DNA of 64,000 nt, taken from positions 21,546-85,545 of the forward strand of contig VCMS01000239.1 in NCBI GenBank assembly GCA_022539475.1, written 5' to 3'. The stretch's first letter is position 1. Every line of letters begins with the position of its first letter. The position numbers and the translations under genes are program-made. Source of the stretch: Gracilaria domingensis (lineage: Eukaryota > Rhodophyta > Florideophyceae > Gracilariales > Gracilariaceae). Below, piece by piece: positions 30,204-40,202 of this stretch. Below the pieces are notes generated by a model. The model saw only the letters and a program-made list of their open reading frames with translations, was not told the DNA's origin and searched no databases.

Positions 30204-32447
30204 CATAAGCGTGTACCTTAATTTAACTGATTGCGTGACGTGCATTGAATTTGGGTTGCCTCAGAACACCTCGAGGGGGAAGCGATTGGTAAGGTTTTCA
30301 TGAATTGGATTTGTGTCCACTGGAGACGCGTTTCTATTTTCGTCAGCAATAACCGCTGGATAGATCCCGTTGAAATTCCGTGCAAAGTGTACGTAACCCC
30401 CGAGCCTCAGAAAGCAGGTGGTAGACTGAACTCGTTTTGAGTTCCCTCCCGCTGTAGAAAATTGACAGGAAGAAATGATTTATGGATATTTTGTGAACCA
30501 GATGGTGAGCTAAGAACAAGGCTCCAGTAGAAATACTTCGTACAAAGAAAATGTGCGGATGGGAATGATCCATAAGGCAGAAGGCCTTGTGTACGTAACA
30601 ATGGAATATGTACTCAGATCGCACGCTGGGTATATCTCGTTGTTCGTTAGTTACTAACAGACGAATCTAGGAAACCGGACTGGAATTGAAAATCCGAGTT
30701 CTCCAAAAATCAGTAACCTTGGCTCGGTTTACCAATTTTCAATCGACCCAACACTATCATCTCCATTACTCTCACTAACCAGAAAAGAAAATAGAAACAT
30801 CTTTTCTTTGCAAATTCTTTCTTCTCTTAGCGCAGTCTGCCCCTCTTTGCCACCAACCGTTCTTTCTTATTTCTGTGTTACCGGCGACTTGAGTTTTTGC
30901 CATTTCTCAAACATTTGCTCTGTGTTTCTCTCTTCGTGGGTTCATTAGCAATTCGCGATTGTTAGAATCGTGGAAAATTATGAGGCTTTGTACAAACTTA
31001 CAAAATTTTTCATTTGTAGTCCCTATCTCTCTTGTTTTACCATAGAAGTGCTCGGACGTGTGTTTTAGTGACTTATTTAAGTTTTGGGGATTAGTATGGC
31101 AGCTTTTGGAAGTTGCGGCGCTTTGTGCTATTGCAAGACAATATGATCTTCATTCGATTATTTTTTGTGAGTTTTTCTTGCGACGAGGTCTGGTCTATCA
31201 CAATGCTGTTTTGTTTGCTTTGGCACGCAACTGAGCTACATTTCTTTCTATTTTTCTGTGGTCTGGCACTCTCGGGCATCTCTTGTCTTGCTTTCCTCGG
31301 ATTTGTCTCCACTCGCGCCGTTGTGTCTTGTTACGGAAAATGGTGTCTACAATATTCAAATTTGGGCTGCGTTCGAAACATACGCCTATGATGATCAAAA
31401 CGCAGAGGAATTTATACTAGGTAATTAAGTTTTAATTGAAAGTCGTATTAAAATGAATTTTTTAAGAAATTTTCTTTAAGTAAGATAATAACCTTTTATT
31501 GTCTTATATGAAATTTTGTACAACATGTATTGTTTTCAGGACATCAAGTTTCTCATTTGATTAATTTTAATTACGATTGCACGCATTTGAGGTTGCGCAT
31601 ACAAGAAAACTTTTTATAATTTAAACAGCAGGTTTTTGATTTACCCATACCTAATATGGAACCACGTACAAATATAGTTGTAAGAATGGCACATTTTTGT
31701 ATTTATTTCTTTCACAAATTGTAATTTGAATGCATTACAAAGCTTCTAAGATTTATTTTTGGTTATTCTGTGTGTGTTATACCATGACGGTAACCGCACA
31801 CTGTTTTTAACGACTATTTTGATAGATTTTTGTAGATGCCATTATTACAGAGTTTACTTCACTCGTTCTTTGAAACCTACGTTACCGACTTTGTTTGAAC
31901 TTTGTCGGCTCGTGTCTGGCTGCACTTCGCGCAAGACTTTCTAGGGCAGGCCAGGTCGTACCCCTTGATTTATACTGCCCCTCAAAAGAGGCTTCCATTT
32001 GAAACAAAGAGTACCGTGACAGATATCTAGCTTGTAAAGTCACTGGTAGCTATAAAAGAGACAAGTCTAGCTACTAACAGTGGGTTTTCGAGGAAGCGAA
32101 GAAGTTTAGATTTTCGAGGAATGAAGAAGTGGATTTATTTGAACGGGAGTGAGCGGAAGAATGATCTAATCAGCGATGACTTGGAATATCTGCATGCACT
32201 GGATTTATCACCGCTTCCCCGCCGTCGCTCGGCGTCGTCGTCTTCGATCGCGTCTTGCTCCGCTCTCGCACTGCGCGATCGACGGCGACGGATCTCTCTT
32301 TTCAATTTCCCTTCCCACCCGTTCCTGGGAGCAGTGCTGTCCTGGTCGGACACACTGAATGCTCATTGTTGTGGTGTACGGTGTAGCAGAGCATAATGGG
32401 TCGTGCCCGCTCTGTGTCTCCCACCTTATCAAAACTTAAAGATCTTC
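30204..32447. other. AT-rich intergenic region
   Basis: No supportable gene. A 91-codon ORF at 32,121 (Ser- and Arg-rich) abuts the copia LTR but shows no motif. No long repeat was seen. Confidence 0.5.
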
Positions 32448-32727
32448 TGTCATGGGAAGCAATTAACTTCTCCCGAGAAGCAAAAAGATCACAGAAGAAT
32501 GTTCTAGAACACTCTAGAAATCTTTAGAACAACGTAGAAACAATTATGTATAGAAGTATATGGCATGATCTAGAACCTTCTATAGACGACTTCCACACTT
32601 TGAGATGTAGAAATCATTCATGTTTGTAGAAGTATCTAGACCTAGATCTAAGTAGTATAAAAGAGTAAAGCAGACTTCAAGCTCCTAACAATGGAGACCT
32701 CGAAGTCAGTCTTGTCAACTCAAAACA
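32448..32727 (+). repeat. Probable 5' LTR of the third copia element
   Basis: The boundaries TGTCATGG and CAAAACA are inferred because the partner LTR is missing. A TATA box (tataaaa, 32,656-32,662) is well placed for the retroelement promoter. Confidence 0.55.
32497..32539 (+). promoter_or_regulatory. Array of heat-shock-element half sites in the copia LTR
   Basis: GAA occurs at 32,497, 32,507, 32,517, 32,527 and 32,537, exactly 10 bp apart. TTC lies at 32,502, with partial TTC matches (CTC, CTT) at 32,512 and 32,522. This is the nGAAnnTTCn pattern bound by heat-shock factor trimers. A second block (TCTAGAACCTTCTA) lies near 32,569. The TATA box follows 120-160 bp downstream. Confidence 0.6.
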
Positions 32728-32737
32728 AATCTTAAAA

Positions 32738-32747
32738 GGTTATGGGC
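32738..32747 (+). promoter_or_regulatory. Candidate half-tRNA primer-binding site
   Basis: GGTTATGGGC is complementary to GCCCATAACC, found in the anticodon arm of eukaryotic initiator tRNA-Met. Drosophila copia and yeast Ty5 are known to prime from that region. It lies about 10 bp after the inferred LTR end. Confidence 0.45.
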
Positions 32748-32843
32748 TTGTAGCCGCTACGGGCGCTACGAAATCAACATACACGACGTCCCTATTATCG
32801 CTCACATCTTATTCAATCAAATATAAACAGTTGCAACTACGAA

Positions 32844-33638
32844 ATGACTACATCGGAATCGGAAAAAATTTGAATCGATCCACTTAAAGAAGGTCAAGAT
32901 TATGCAATATGGAAAATAAGAGTGGAAGCAGCTTGCAATTCAAAGGGAATCGGCGACGTATTGGAGAACGAGTTTTGCCCTTCATCAAATGAAGATGCTG
33001 CAGCAAAGAGTTTAGCAGAACAGAAAAAGGCATCTGGAATAATAGTCATGGCTCTTTCAAATGAAGCTCTGCGCGTAGTACGCAGTGACATTCAAAACCC
33101 ATGTGTTATGCTGCAAAAACTCGGAGAACGATATGACTCTAAGACCGCTGCATCTCGAATAGCGAAGATGACTGAACTTATCGCATTACGATACTCAAGT
33201 ACTAAGCAGGATATGGGTAAGCATATAGAAAAGATGAAAGGAATTCTGGAAAAGCTCGAAGCCATGGACACAAAGATTCCAAAGGAATTAGCGATTGCAA
33301 TTCTAATCTCTTCCATAGACGCAAGTGAGCTGATACCTATCACTGCCGCACTGAAAAACTTAACCGGTGACAATGCTACTTGGGATACAGTCTCAGCCAG
33401 ACTTATCGAAGAACGAAAATCTGTGAATGCCAAACACAAACGATTAAAGCGGGCACATACCGCGAAATCGTACTGTGACATTTGTAACAAAACAGGGCAC
33501 GATACGGAACGTTGTTGGTTAAACCCGAAAAATCCCGACAACAGGATAAACGAAGTTAAACCTGAGGGCACAGGCAGAGACAAAACCGTAAAAGACAGAC
33601 ACAAAAGCTTCCTCACACGGAAAGAAGAAGGGAAATAA
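32844..33638 (+). pseudogene. Copia gag with one early stop
   Basis: ATG at 32,844 gives nine codons, then TGA (32,871-32,873). The same frame then runs open to 33,638 (IDPLKEGQDYAIWKIRVE onward), so a single nonsense change is likely. The gag core has LGERYDSKTA and LRYSSTKQDMGKHIEKM. The zinc knuckle CDICNKTGHDTERC is intact. The end overlaps pol in a +1 frame: pol is already open across the Lys-rich tail. Confidence 0.82.
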
Positions 33639-33651
33639 GATTCGTTCTGCA

Positions 33652-34563
33652 ATGGCCCGAATCATGATTGCCAAAGTCGAAGAGGACAGAATGATGCTAG
33701 ACTCAGGGACCACGTCACACATGACACCCTACGAAGATTCACTTCACGACGTGGAAAGCTGTTTGGTCTCTATCGCTCTGGGCGATGACTCGATCGTTCA
33801 TGCTACCAAGCGAGGAACGAAAACAGTTGTGTGGAGTGCCAATGGGGAGGAAACAAAGGTGAATCTAAGCAATACCTTAAGCTCAGAAAGCCTAGCAATG
33901 AACTTGCTTTCTGTTCCTGCATTAACCGAGAAAGGTTTTTGTGTTCTATTCACAAAGAACAGGGCAATTATATTCGATGAAAAAGATAATTGCAGGCCTA
34001 TTGAAGTAGCACCCAAGGATCAAGATGGTCTTTATTACACAAGCACAAGGAACAGTTGTTCTCTAACCTTTAAAAGAGAGCAAATTATGATGGCAAATCT
34101 GAAGCACTGGAACAGTGAATTTGACCAAACTTCTGTGTATGGCACTAGAATGTCTGCACAAAGTGTTAGCTCATCTGATTCGGAACTAATGGACACCAAT
34201 GATGATGAACAATTTAATCACTCAGATTCAGGCAGCTCTTTCTCTCTATCAGAAGAACAGCCAGAGTCAGAACCTATTAACGCAACCCTGGATCTGACGG
34301 ACTCTCACAAACAACTTGATACATACTCACTGCCCACGAATCACCAAAAAACGCATCAAAATCTGAATGCAGCTCAAATTTGGCACAAACTTCTCCAACA
34401 TGTCGGATCTGAGAGATCCATCAAGCAACTTCTCGCTGAAGGTACGTTACCCAAGCCAAAATTTGAAGAAAGCACATGTGCACCATGTGAGAAAGCGAAA
34501 TACAAACGCTCTTATCGTGGAAGCGTGACAAATGCTACGAAACCCGGTTCACTACATGCAGAC
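33652..34563 (+). pseudogene. Copia pol N-terminus: protease and GAG-pre-integrase, truncated
   Basis: The protease active site is MMLDSGTTSHMTPYEDS (residues ~17-33), and LLSVPALTEKGFCVLF follows near residue 85. A Ser/Asp/Glu-rich spacer leads to WHKLLQHVGSERSIKQLL and the zinc-binding CAPCEKAKYKRS near residue 280. Homology ends at GSLHAD (34,563). The translated tail to 34,653 belongs to the inserted LTR. With no integrase core, RT or RNase H it cannot be autonomous. Confidence 0.85.
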
Positions 34564-35420
34564 TGTGGGGCAAACCCGGTGACGGGAAAACAACAGCCGC
34601 GTCGCGGCAGAGCACTGACAGAGGTGTTCAAACCCTGCTCCCTACAGTGGTAGGCGCAGTGACAGAACCCTCCGATAGGGCCAACACGAGCCGGGTGTAA
34701 ATCCGGGTGCCCCCAATCTGGGCGTGCAGTCGGAGGGGGAGGGTAGAATCGGCGTAGGTATCCGGATGGTTCCGGCGACCCACAGCGAGTGGAGGTATCC
34801 AGCCCAATGGTATGGGACGACAAAAGATGAGCAAACGAGCCGCACTGCGGACCACTGACCCGCAATAAGCAGGAAAACTCCCGAGACAAATGGGACAAAC
34901 CTACAATGTAGGGCAGAGTAGCGAAAGCCGTAAGACGGAAATAAAGACAATAAAATAGATAAAAAAAGTGCCGTGACGACGGATTAGTACTCCTCAGAGA
35001 CGGAGGTTGGTTGATCAGCCCGGAATTTCGGCGGTATTCCCCAGGATGGGGCTTGTGACCGTGCGCAAGCGGCAAGAAGATCAGAGCCAAAGGCCTCGTT
35101 GAGGTTTACTTCCCGTACAGTGGCGGCAAGTGCCGCCACTTATGTACGGCAGTTGAAGATATCAATTGAAATATCTAACTACCCGGCAATGCCGGCCAAT
35201 ACACTACAGGTGTGCAACCGTGGCAGGCTTGCCACGGCGCACCCGCTATCGGGCCAACTTAACAAACGTGTACAGAAATACTACCCTTCCTAGGCATACC
35301 CCAAAATAGGGCCCCTACCACAGTAGTCTCTCATAACCTGAGGTGTCGAAGCCGGTAACGGATCAACAAACCATGAAAAGAACCTCGGTGCATCCCCACA
35401 AAAGGGCGTTTTGCTCTACA
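34564..35420 (-). repeat. 3' LTR of a minus-strand Ty3 chromovirus
   Basis: The plus-strand ends are TGTGGGGCAAACCC and GGGCGTTTTGCTCTACA (857 bp). It is the reverse-complement relative of 26,202-27,566 and is also related to the LTR at 14,087. There is no target duplication (cagac versus tctcc), which fits one LTR of an element whose interior lies to the right. The adjacent minus-strand sequence is a clear polypurine tract. Confidence 0.75.
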
Positions 35421-35440
35421 TCTCCCCCTTCTCAAGCTGA
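35421..35440 (-). promoter_or_regulatory. Polypurine tract next to the chromovirus 3' LTR
   Basis: In minus sense GAGAAGGGGGAGA abuts the LTR start TGTAGAGC. This fixes the LTR as a 3' LTR and the element as minus-strand. Confidence 0.65.
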
Positions 35441-35473
35441 GACACCGACTCCGTCGGCTCGACACGCCTCACG

Positions 35474-37279
35474 ATGGAGGTATATAAGGGAGTCTCCCAA
35501 GACGGGTCTGCCGAGAACTGTTCGGAGCCACCAACACCTCCGGTGTCAGTAGCGAACCTCGCCATCACGAGCCCTCCCGCGATGTCCAACGCACCGAACG
35601 GCCCTCCGTCCTCGACGGCACGTATGCAAGTGTCCAACCCGCCGTTCCGGTCTGTACCTCTTCCGCAGTCGGCGGCGCCCTCTCAACCGGGTTCTTCCGG
35701 ACAGGATCACGCTCCAGCTCAGGCTGGTCCCGCGCCCGTATGGGATTGGTTCTACGCCGAGATGCCAGCTACGCTGGGCGGGTGTCCTACCGCAGGCGCG
35801 TTACACATCCGGGATCCGCACCGGCACAGTTTCCTTTTCGCCCAGGCTCCCTGGTTTGACGCTGAAGCCGTTCGGGATACCCAGCTCGTCGACTCGTACG
35901 CTGTCGACGGTCAACTCCCTGGTGGGCTTCCTGCTGACGTTAGCCGCTCATGGGACTGGATCGCCCGCGTTGCGGTTACACCAAGCTGCCTGTTTGTAGG
36001 TCGAAACGAGACGAGACAATTCGCTCGCAATGAGATGGCCCGCATTGGATACGCGCGACACTTCCGAGCTCCGAACGAACATCCGGTGCCGGCACAGTAC
36101 CAGTACGACGTGGCACGTTACCAAACTTTCGGCGAGGTCGGCTACGGCGACCATCTACACAACGCGTTGGACGAAATTGACCGATATTCTGACACCGTTC
36201 AGCCGCAGCAGGAGTTGATCCTGTAGGCGCGGCCCATTCTCGGCGCCGAGTTCCGGTTCCTTCGCCGTCCTGGACGGTCTCAATTTCATGAAGGCCTCCG
36301 ATTCGAGAGGAAATGGCGTTCTCGCTTCGGGGTACTGGTGGCGTACCAGTGCACGAAGGTGGAGCGCATGGCGCGTCACTCCCATACTGGGCGATACCTG
36401 CCGCTGCCGTCATTCTGGCTTGCGGTCGAAGTCCCACGAGGGTGTCACGTAGAGCTACCGCCCTGCCTAACTTACATAGGCTCGTACTTCATGAACGATC
36501 CGCCTCGCGGCCTGTGGAGCATCCTGGCAACGGAATGGAACGTCCGCGTTGCGGCTTTCCTCCTCATCGAGGCATATGATTCGTACCGAGTTTGGTTCAT
36601 CCCGGAGCTCATCCGGCAAGCGATCCGAGCGTTGGATCTCTCCGAGGTACTCGGCTCGGTCCGCAATGCGCGCGAAGCCACCGCGTTGGTGGACGTCATT
36701 GACCAGATTGACTGGAATGAGGTGCCTGCTAGTCTGGTTTCGCACGGGGTTCGTCGGCAGTCGGACCGTTCTTCCGGACGGAACGTCAATGCCGGCGACT
36801 TCCTATACTTTAACCCATGGATTTGCGAGATAATTGGTCCTGCTGAGGCGGCTGGTCGCCGCCGAGAGGAGCGCCATATCGCAGATGGGCACCCGCGTGG
36901 GTTCGTATACGTCGATGACGACGGTGATGACCCTATTGAGGGAGGGAGCCCCATAGAGGAGGGGAGCCCAGTGGGCGTGGAGGTTGTACCGGAGCCCGGA
37001 GCTATGGGCGACGACGACGAAGTCGTGGTTGTTGTCGCACCCGCTGTAGCGGCTCCCGATCCGACCGGCCCGTGGGCTCAGGACGTAACATCCGCCGGGG
37101 GTGGCAGTTCCTCTCTCACTCCGCGAGCGGCGGTCATTCGCGACTTCCTCCAAGGCGTGGGAGTGGCCGTTCCCGATACGGTGACCGACGAGTCGGAGTT
37201 GCAAGCGATAGTGGCACAGCGCTTCTCCGGGGCTCCCGGTAGTGGGGGCACCCCAGGTGCTAGGCCGTCTTGCGCGTAA
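35474..37279 (+). pseudogene. Long antisense ORF between chromovirus pol and 3' LTR, one amber stop
   Basis: One frame is open for 602 codons except TAG at 36,224-36,226. The two halves are 250 codons and 351 codons (first Met of the second half at 36,338). The region is GC-rich and protein-like. A Pro/Ser/Ala-rich N-terminus (residues ~1-90) leads to an aromatic segment (WDWFYAEMP; WDWIARVAVTPS). A second domain has FWLAVEVPRGCHVELPP, WNVRVAAFLLIEAYDSY and LVDVIDQIDWNEVP. An acidic stretch (YVDDDGDDP; DDDEVVVVV) and a Gly/Pro tail follow. I do not recognise the fold. A TATA-like sequence (gtatataag, near 35,480) lies at its start. Alternatively it is gag of an unrelated plus-strand element, but the polypurine tract argues against that. 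Confidence 0.6.
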
Positions 37280-37792
37280 TTCCCCGGCTCGCGACCCCTG
37301 ACGGGCTACGGTAGTCCGCGATAGACCACGATGATGAGGGGCGACTCAATAGTTAGAGGTAAACTTCTCCAGCCTTGCTGGCTTGGCTCAAACTTTTCGT
37401 CTTGTTCTTCCCCTCCGCAGTGGGCAATTCCTCGTTTGAGGCTGTTGTGAATGGCCCACAAGAGAGGGGGGGGGTAACTTTTCCGCACAAGCGGCTGTAG
37501 CGATAAAACTTCTTAGTCTTCCTTCCAGTGTCCTGGCTTCTTCTCCTTCTTCTTAGGCTTCGTTCTTTTTCATCTTCTTCTCCCCTGTAAGTGGCCTCCG
37601 CATTTTGCGGCGTGTGTTGCCAGCTTGAAGCTGTCCGCATTGAGTGGCTTGTTCTGCCTAAGGCGGCTTATTGATCTCAACTTAACTTAGTTGCATCTGC
37701 TTGAAGCGGCATATCTTTGCGTAATGCAATATTATCCGCATGAGGCGGCATATTCCGTCTGAGACGGCTGTGCTCAATTGCGTTGTGGGTGG
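37280..37792. other. Non-coding chromovirus interior with tandem micro-hairpins
   Basis: The region contains ccgcattttgcgg (37,598-37,610), ccgcatgaggcgg (37,736-37,748) and ccgtctgagacgg (37,755-37,767) among others. No supportable ORF is present. Confidence 0.55.
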
Positions 37793-38134
37793 TCAACCCA
37801 CTTGGGCCTTGTCCAGCGTAGCCGGTATCGGTGTCCGTGTGCGACGGTGGTACTGCAAGACCTTCGAGAGAGGCAAGTGCTCGATAGGCTGGTGCGTATC
37901 CTCTGAAGAGACATAGCCGTACCAACGGACTCGATACAGTAGTTCTCCGTCAGGGGCGTAGCCGTGACTTACCAGACGGTCGATAACATATTCCTCATCG
38001 AGGACCTTCCGCTCAGGATGCGGCCTGGTCGAGGAATCCTCTTTCGAGGCGTCATGGCTCCTGTTCCCGTCGTGGGCATCGTCAAATGTAGATGGCTTCC
38101 GTCCTGACGGCAACATATCCTGCACACCAGGCAA
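37793..38134 (-). pseudogene. Chromovirus integrase C-terminus with chromodomain
   Basis: The minus-strand frame contains EEYVIDRLVSHGY, LLYRVRWYGYVSSEDT and IEHLPLSKVLQYH, the chromodomain fold found at the end of Ty3 chromovirus integrases. It is thought to guide insertion to marked chromatin. The usual W in the SEDTW motif is H here. Nothing upstream (38,135 on) is recognisable as integrase, RNase H or RT, so the element is 5'-truncated. The ORF ends about 510 bp before the antisense ORF. Confidence 0.75.
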
Positions 38135-38177
38135 AGGCGACGTTGACCATCGTCTGTCTCTTGCAGATGCTAGTTTT

Positions 38178-38285
38178 TGGCGAGGGTCGTCCAGAAATTG
38201 GCAAGGGTCGTCCAGTAAATTTTTTGAAAAAATATCGAGATCAATTATTTCAAAATTTGGAGATAATTGCTTGGGTCGTCCAGAA
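38178..38285 (+). repeat. GGGTCGTCCAG short repeats
   Basis: The motif gggtcgtccag occurs three times, twice about 21 bp apart and once about 70 bp later, each followed by A/T-rich sequence. The pattern resembles the terminal repeat of a small DNA element but no partner end was found. Confidence 0.5.
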
Positions 38286-38582
38286 TCGCTGTGCAGTAAA
38301 TACTGGTGGGTTTTCCACTCATGCTAGTTCTTTAGTCGAGGGCTACCTGAGCCGTATTTCGCGAAGTCTAGGTTCAGTTTCCATTAAGGTGCACATTACG
38401 CGATACCTTCTGCGGAATGATACCCTGCAACGCATGGAATACTAGTGCTAGTACAGATGATGCCCATTATGAAATCATACCGTTTTATTCGTATCTATTC
38501 TTCTATCGACCGCTTTTGCTAACCACTACTTCGCTATATTACATGTACCATTTCCCCATGATGGAGCGGGTGTAGGCGCAAT

Positions 38583-38733
38583 CTGCGGCAGATGCCGCAG
38601 ACTGCACCTCCACCATAGTGCTGTATGGGTAGAACAAATACGCACTCCGAGAGGATGAGGCGCGAAGCGCCTCATCCTCTCGTTCCTCATGTAGGGAACC
38701 ATGCCCAGATGCATGGTTCCCTACTTGAGGAAC
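38583..38733. repeat. Cluster of three strong hairpins
   Basis: The hairpins are ctgcggcagatgccgcag (38,583-38,600); a 15-bp-stem, 3-base-loop hairpin at 38,649-38,681 with arm gagaggatgaggcgc; and a 23-bp stem with one mismatch at 38,682-38,733 with inner arm tagggaaccatgc. All are near-perfect. No T tract or gene adjoins them. Confidence 0.9.
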
Positions 38734-39059
38734 CTGCACCTGCAACTCGTGAGCTACGTACGCATCAAAAGTCATTTACCTGTATACGCAAGCAGAAAGT
38801 ATCCATAAGTTAGTCAATGATCCGTTAGATACATTTGAAATGCGATGGAACGTACCATTGATAAAACAAAACAGAAACGTTGCGCTAGAAAAGTCGAGGG
38901 ACCTGGTAACTCGCAAACGGAAGAAGAAGCAGGAAAGGGATCGGTTAGATTACAAGCCCACCATATCATCGTAAACCGCGAAAGGTGTCGAAGCGAGAAC
39001 TCACAAGCAACGACACCAAGAATACCCATGCAGCAAACATACCGCAAAATGCGATAAAC

Positions 39060-39470
39060 GAGAGAGCAGCCTATGTCGCAACCAAGTACCAGAATCGACT
39101 ATCCCGCAAGCCAGTCAACCAAGATCGCCAATACAAGAAGATCAACGTAAGGCGCGAGAAGAGAGGCGAGTCTATGAGGCAACCAAGTCAAACCATATCG
39201 CCAATGCACCAAAAGTAACGCAAGACGCGATAAGAGAGAGACCATCCTATGGCGCAACCTAGTCAACCAAGATTGCCAATGATGAACCTATCGCCCGAGC
39301 CAGTCAACCAATATCAACCAATATCGCCAATACACCAAAAGCAGCGCAAGACGCGAGAAGAGAGAAGAGTCTATGGCGGAACCAAGATCGCCAACAAACC
39401 AAAAGTAGCGCAAGATGCGAGAAGCTAGAGACGCCTATGGCGCAACAAAGTGAACCAAGATCGGCAATAC
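39060..39470 (+). repeat. Degenerate satellite-like repeat
   Basis: The phrases caaccaagat, atcgccaatacaccaaaag, gcgcaagacgcgagaag and gagtctatggcg recur in the same order four to five times with a period near 60-90 bp and many small changes. Confidence 0.7.
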
Positions 39471-40202
39471 CGCGTGATAGGTTACACGAGCAGTCAGAGA
39501 TCGATCTTGAGAGACGAAATGAAACTGGTTGCGTACTTACAGTCGTTGTGGACGTCGGAAGAAATACAAAGGACGCACGTCAAATAGTGGTTACCTTCAA
39601 TCACGTCAATGTTAGTAGCAAGACGTAGAACAAGATGGAACATATCGTAAGCAGAACGTAGTTGAACAAATGGAACGAGTTGGAGGCTGAAAACGGGAAC
39701 CCGGTAACCCAAAGCTTATTTTCTGCCGTTTACATGTCGAATAGCGCGAAAAAACGTGGTGAGGATGGGTTAGTTTAGAGCAAAGATACATAGAAGAATA
39801 TGGAAGAGAACCTACGAAAAGACTGCACGGAATACATCCGTGAGATACGGATGACTCCGTCCTACTTTTTTCCGCCCTCTACTTTAAGGAACCTCCATAA
39901 AGTACAGGGAGGAAAAAAGAAGGACGGAGCGGAGTATAACGCGAGGATGTGGATGGCACGGATCACGACGGTAAGGGAAGGTCGGACGTCGGAGGCGCGG
40001 CGGCGGCGGCGGAGGGAAGAGATTTATTTTTCTGTGCGAGATTGGACAGGTGTACAGCGTACAACGTTGCGAAACCACAGGTTTATAACCAGTGGTAGAT
40101 AATACGAGAAGTACACCCTTGTGTTGAGGTCGACGTGTACCTACGTTCCTTTTTGAACGAAAGCACGTGATTTGAACTCAAAATATATTCTCCGTTCTCA
40201 GC

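Larger units (their letters stand above)
32448..34563 (+). mobile_element. Third copia element, truncated by a Ty3 LTR
   Basis: The element comprises a 5' LTR (about 32,448-32,727), a primer-site candidate, gag and the first part of pol (protease and GAG-pre-integrase). It stops at 34,563, inside the integrase N-terminal region (GSLHAD), where the LTR at 34,564 begins. The remainder is not found on the far side within the window. Confidence 0.8.

Noticed and set aside
32121-32396. 91-aa Ser/Arg-rich ORF before the copia LTR
   Set aside because: It is low complexity, the opposite strand is equally open, and there is no motif or repeat support.
35443-35490. LTR 34,564-35,420 as a 5' LTR with the plus-strand ORF as gag
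   Set aside because: No TGG-type primer site follows the LTR on the plus strand, whereas a polypurine tract abuts it on the minus strand and the chromodomain is on the minus strand. Not excluded completely; it remains the main alternative.
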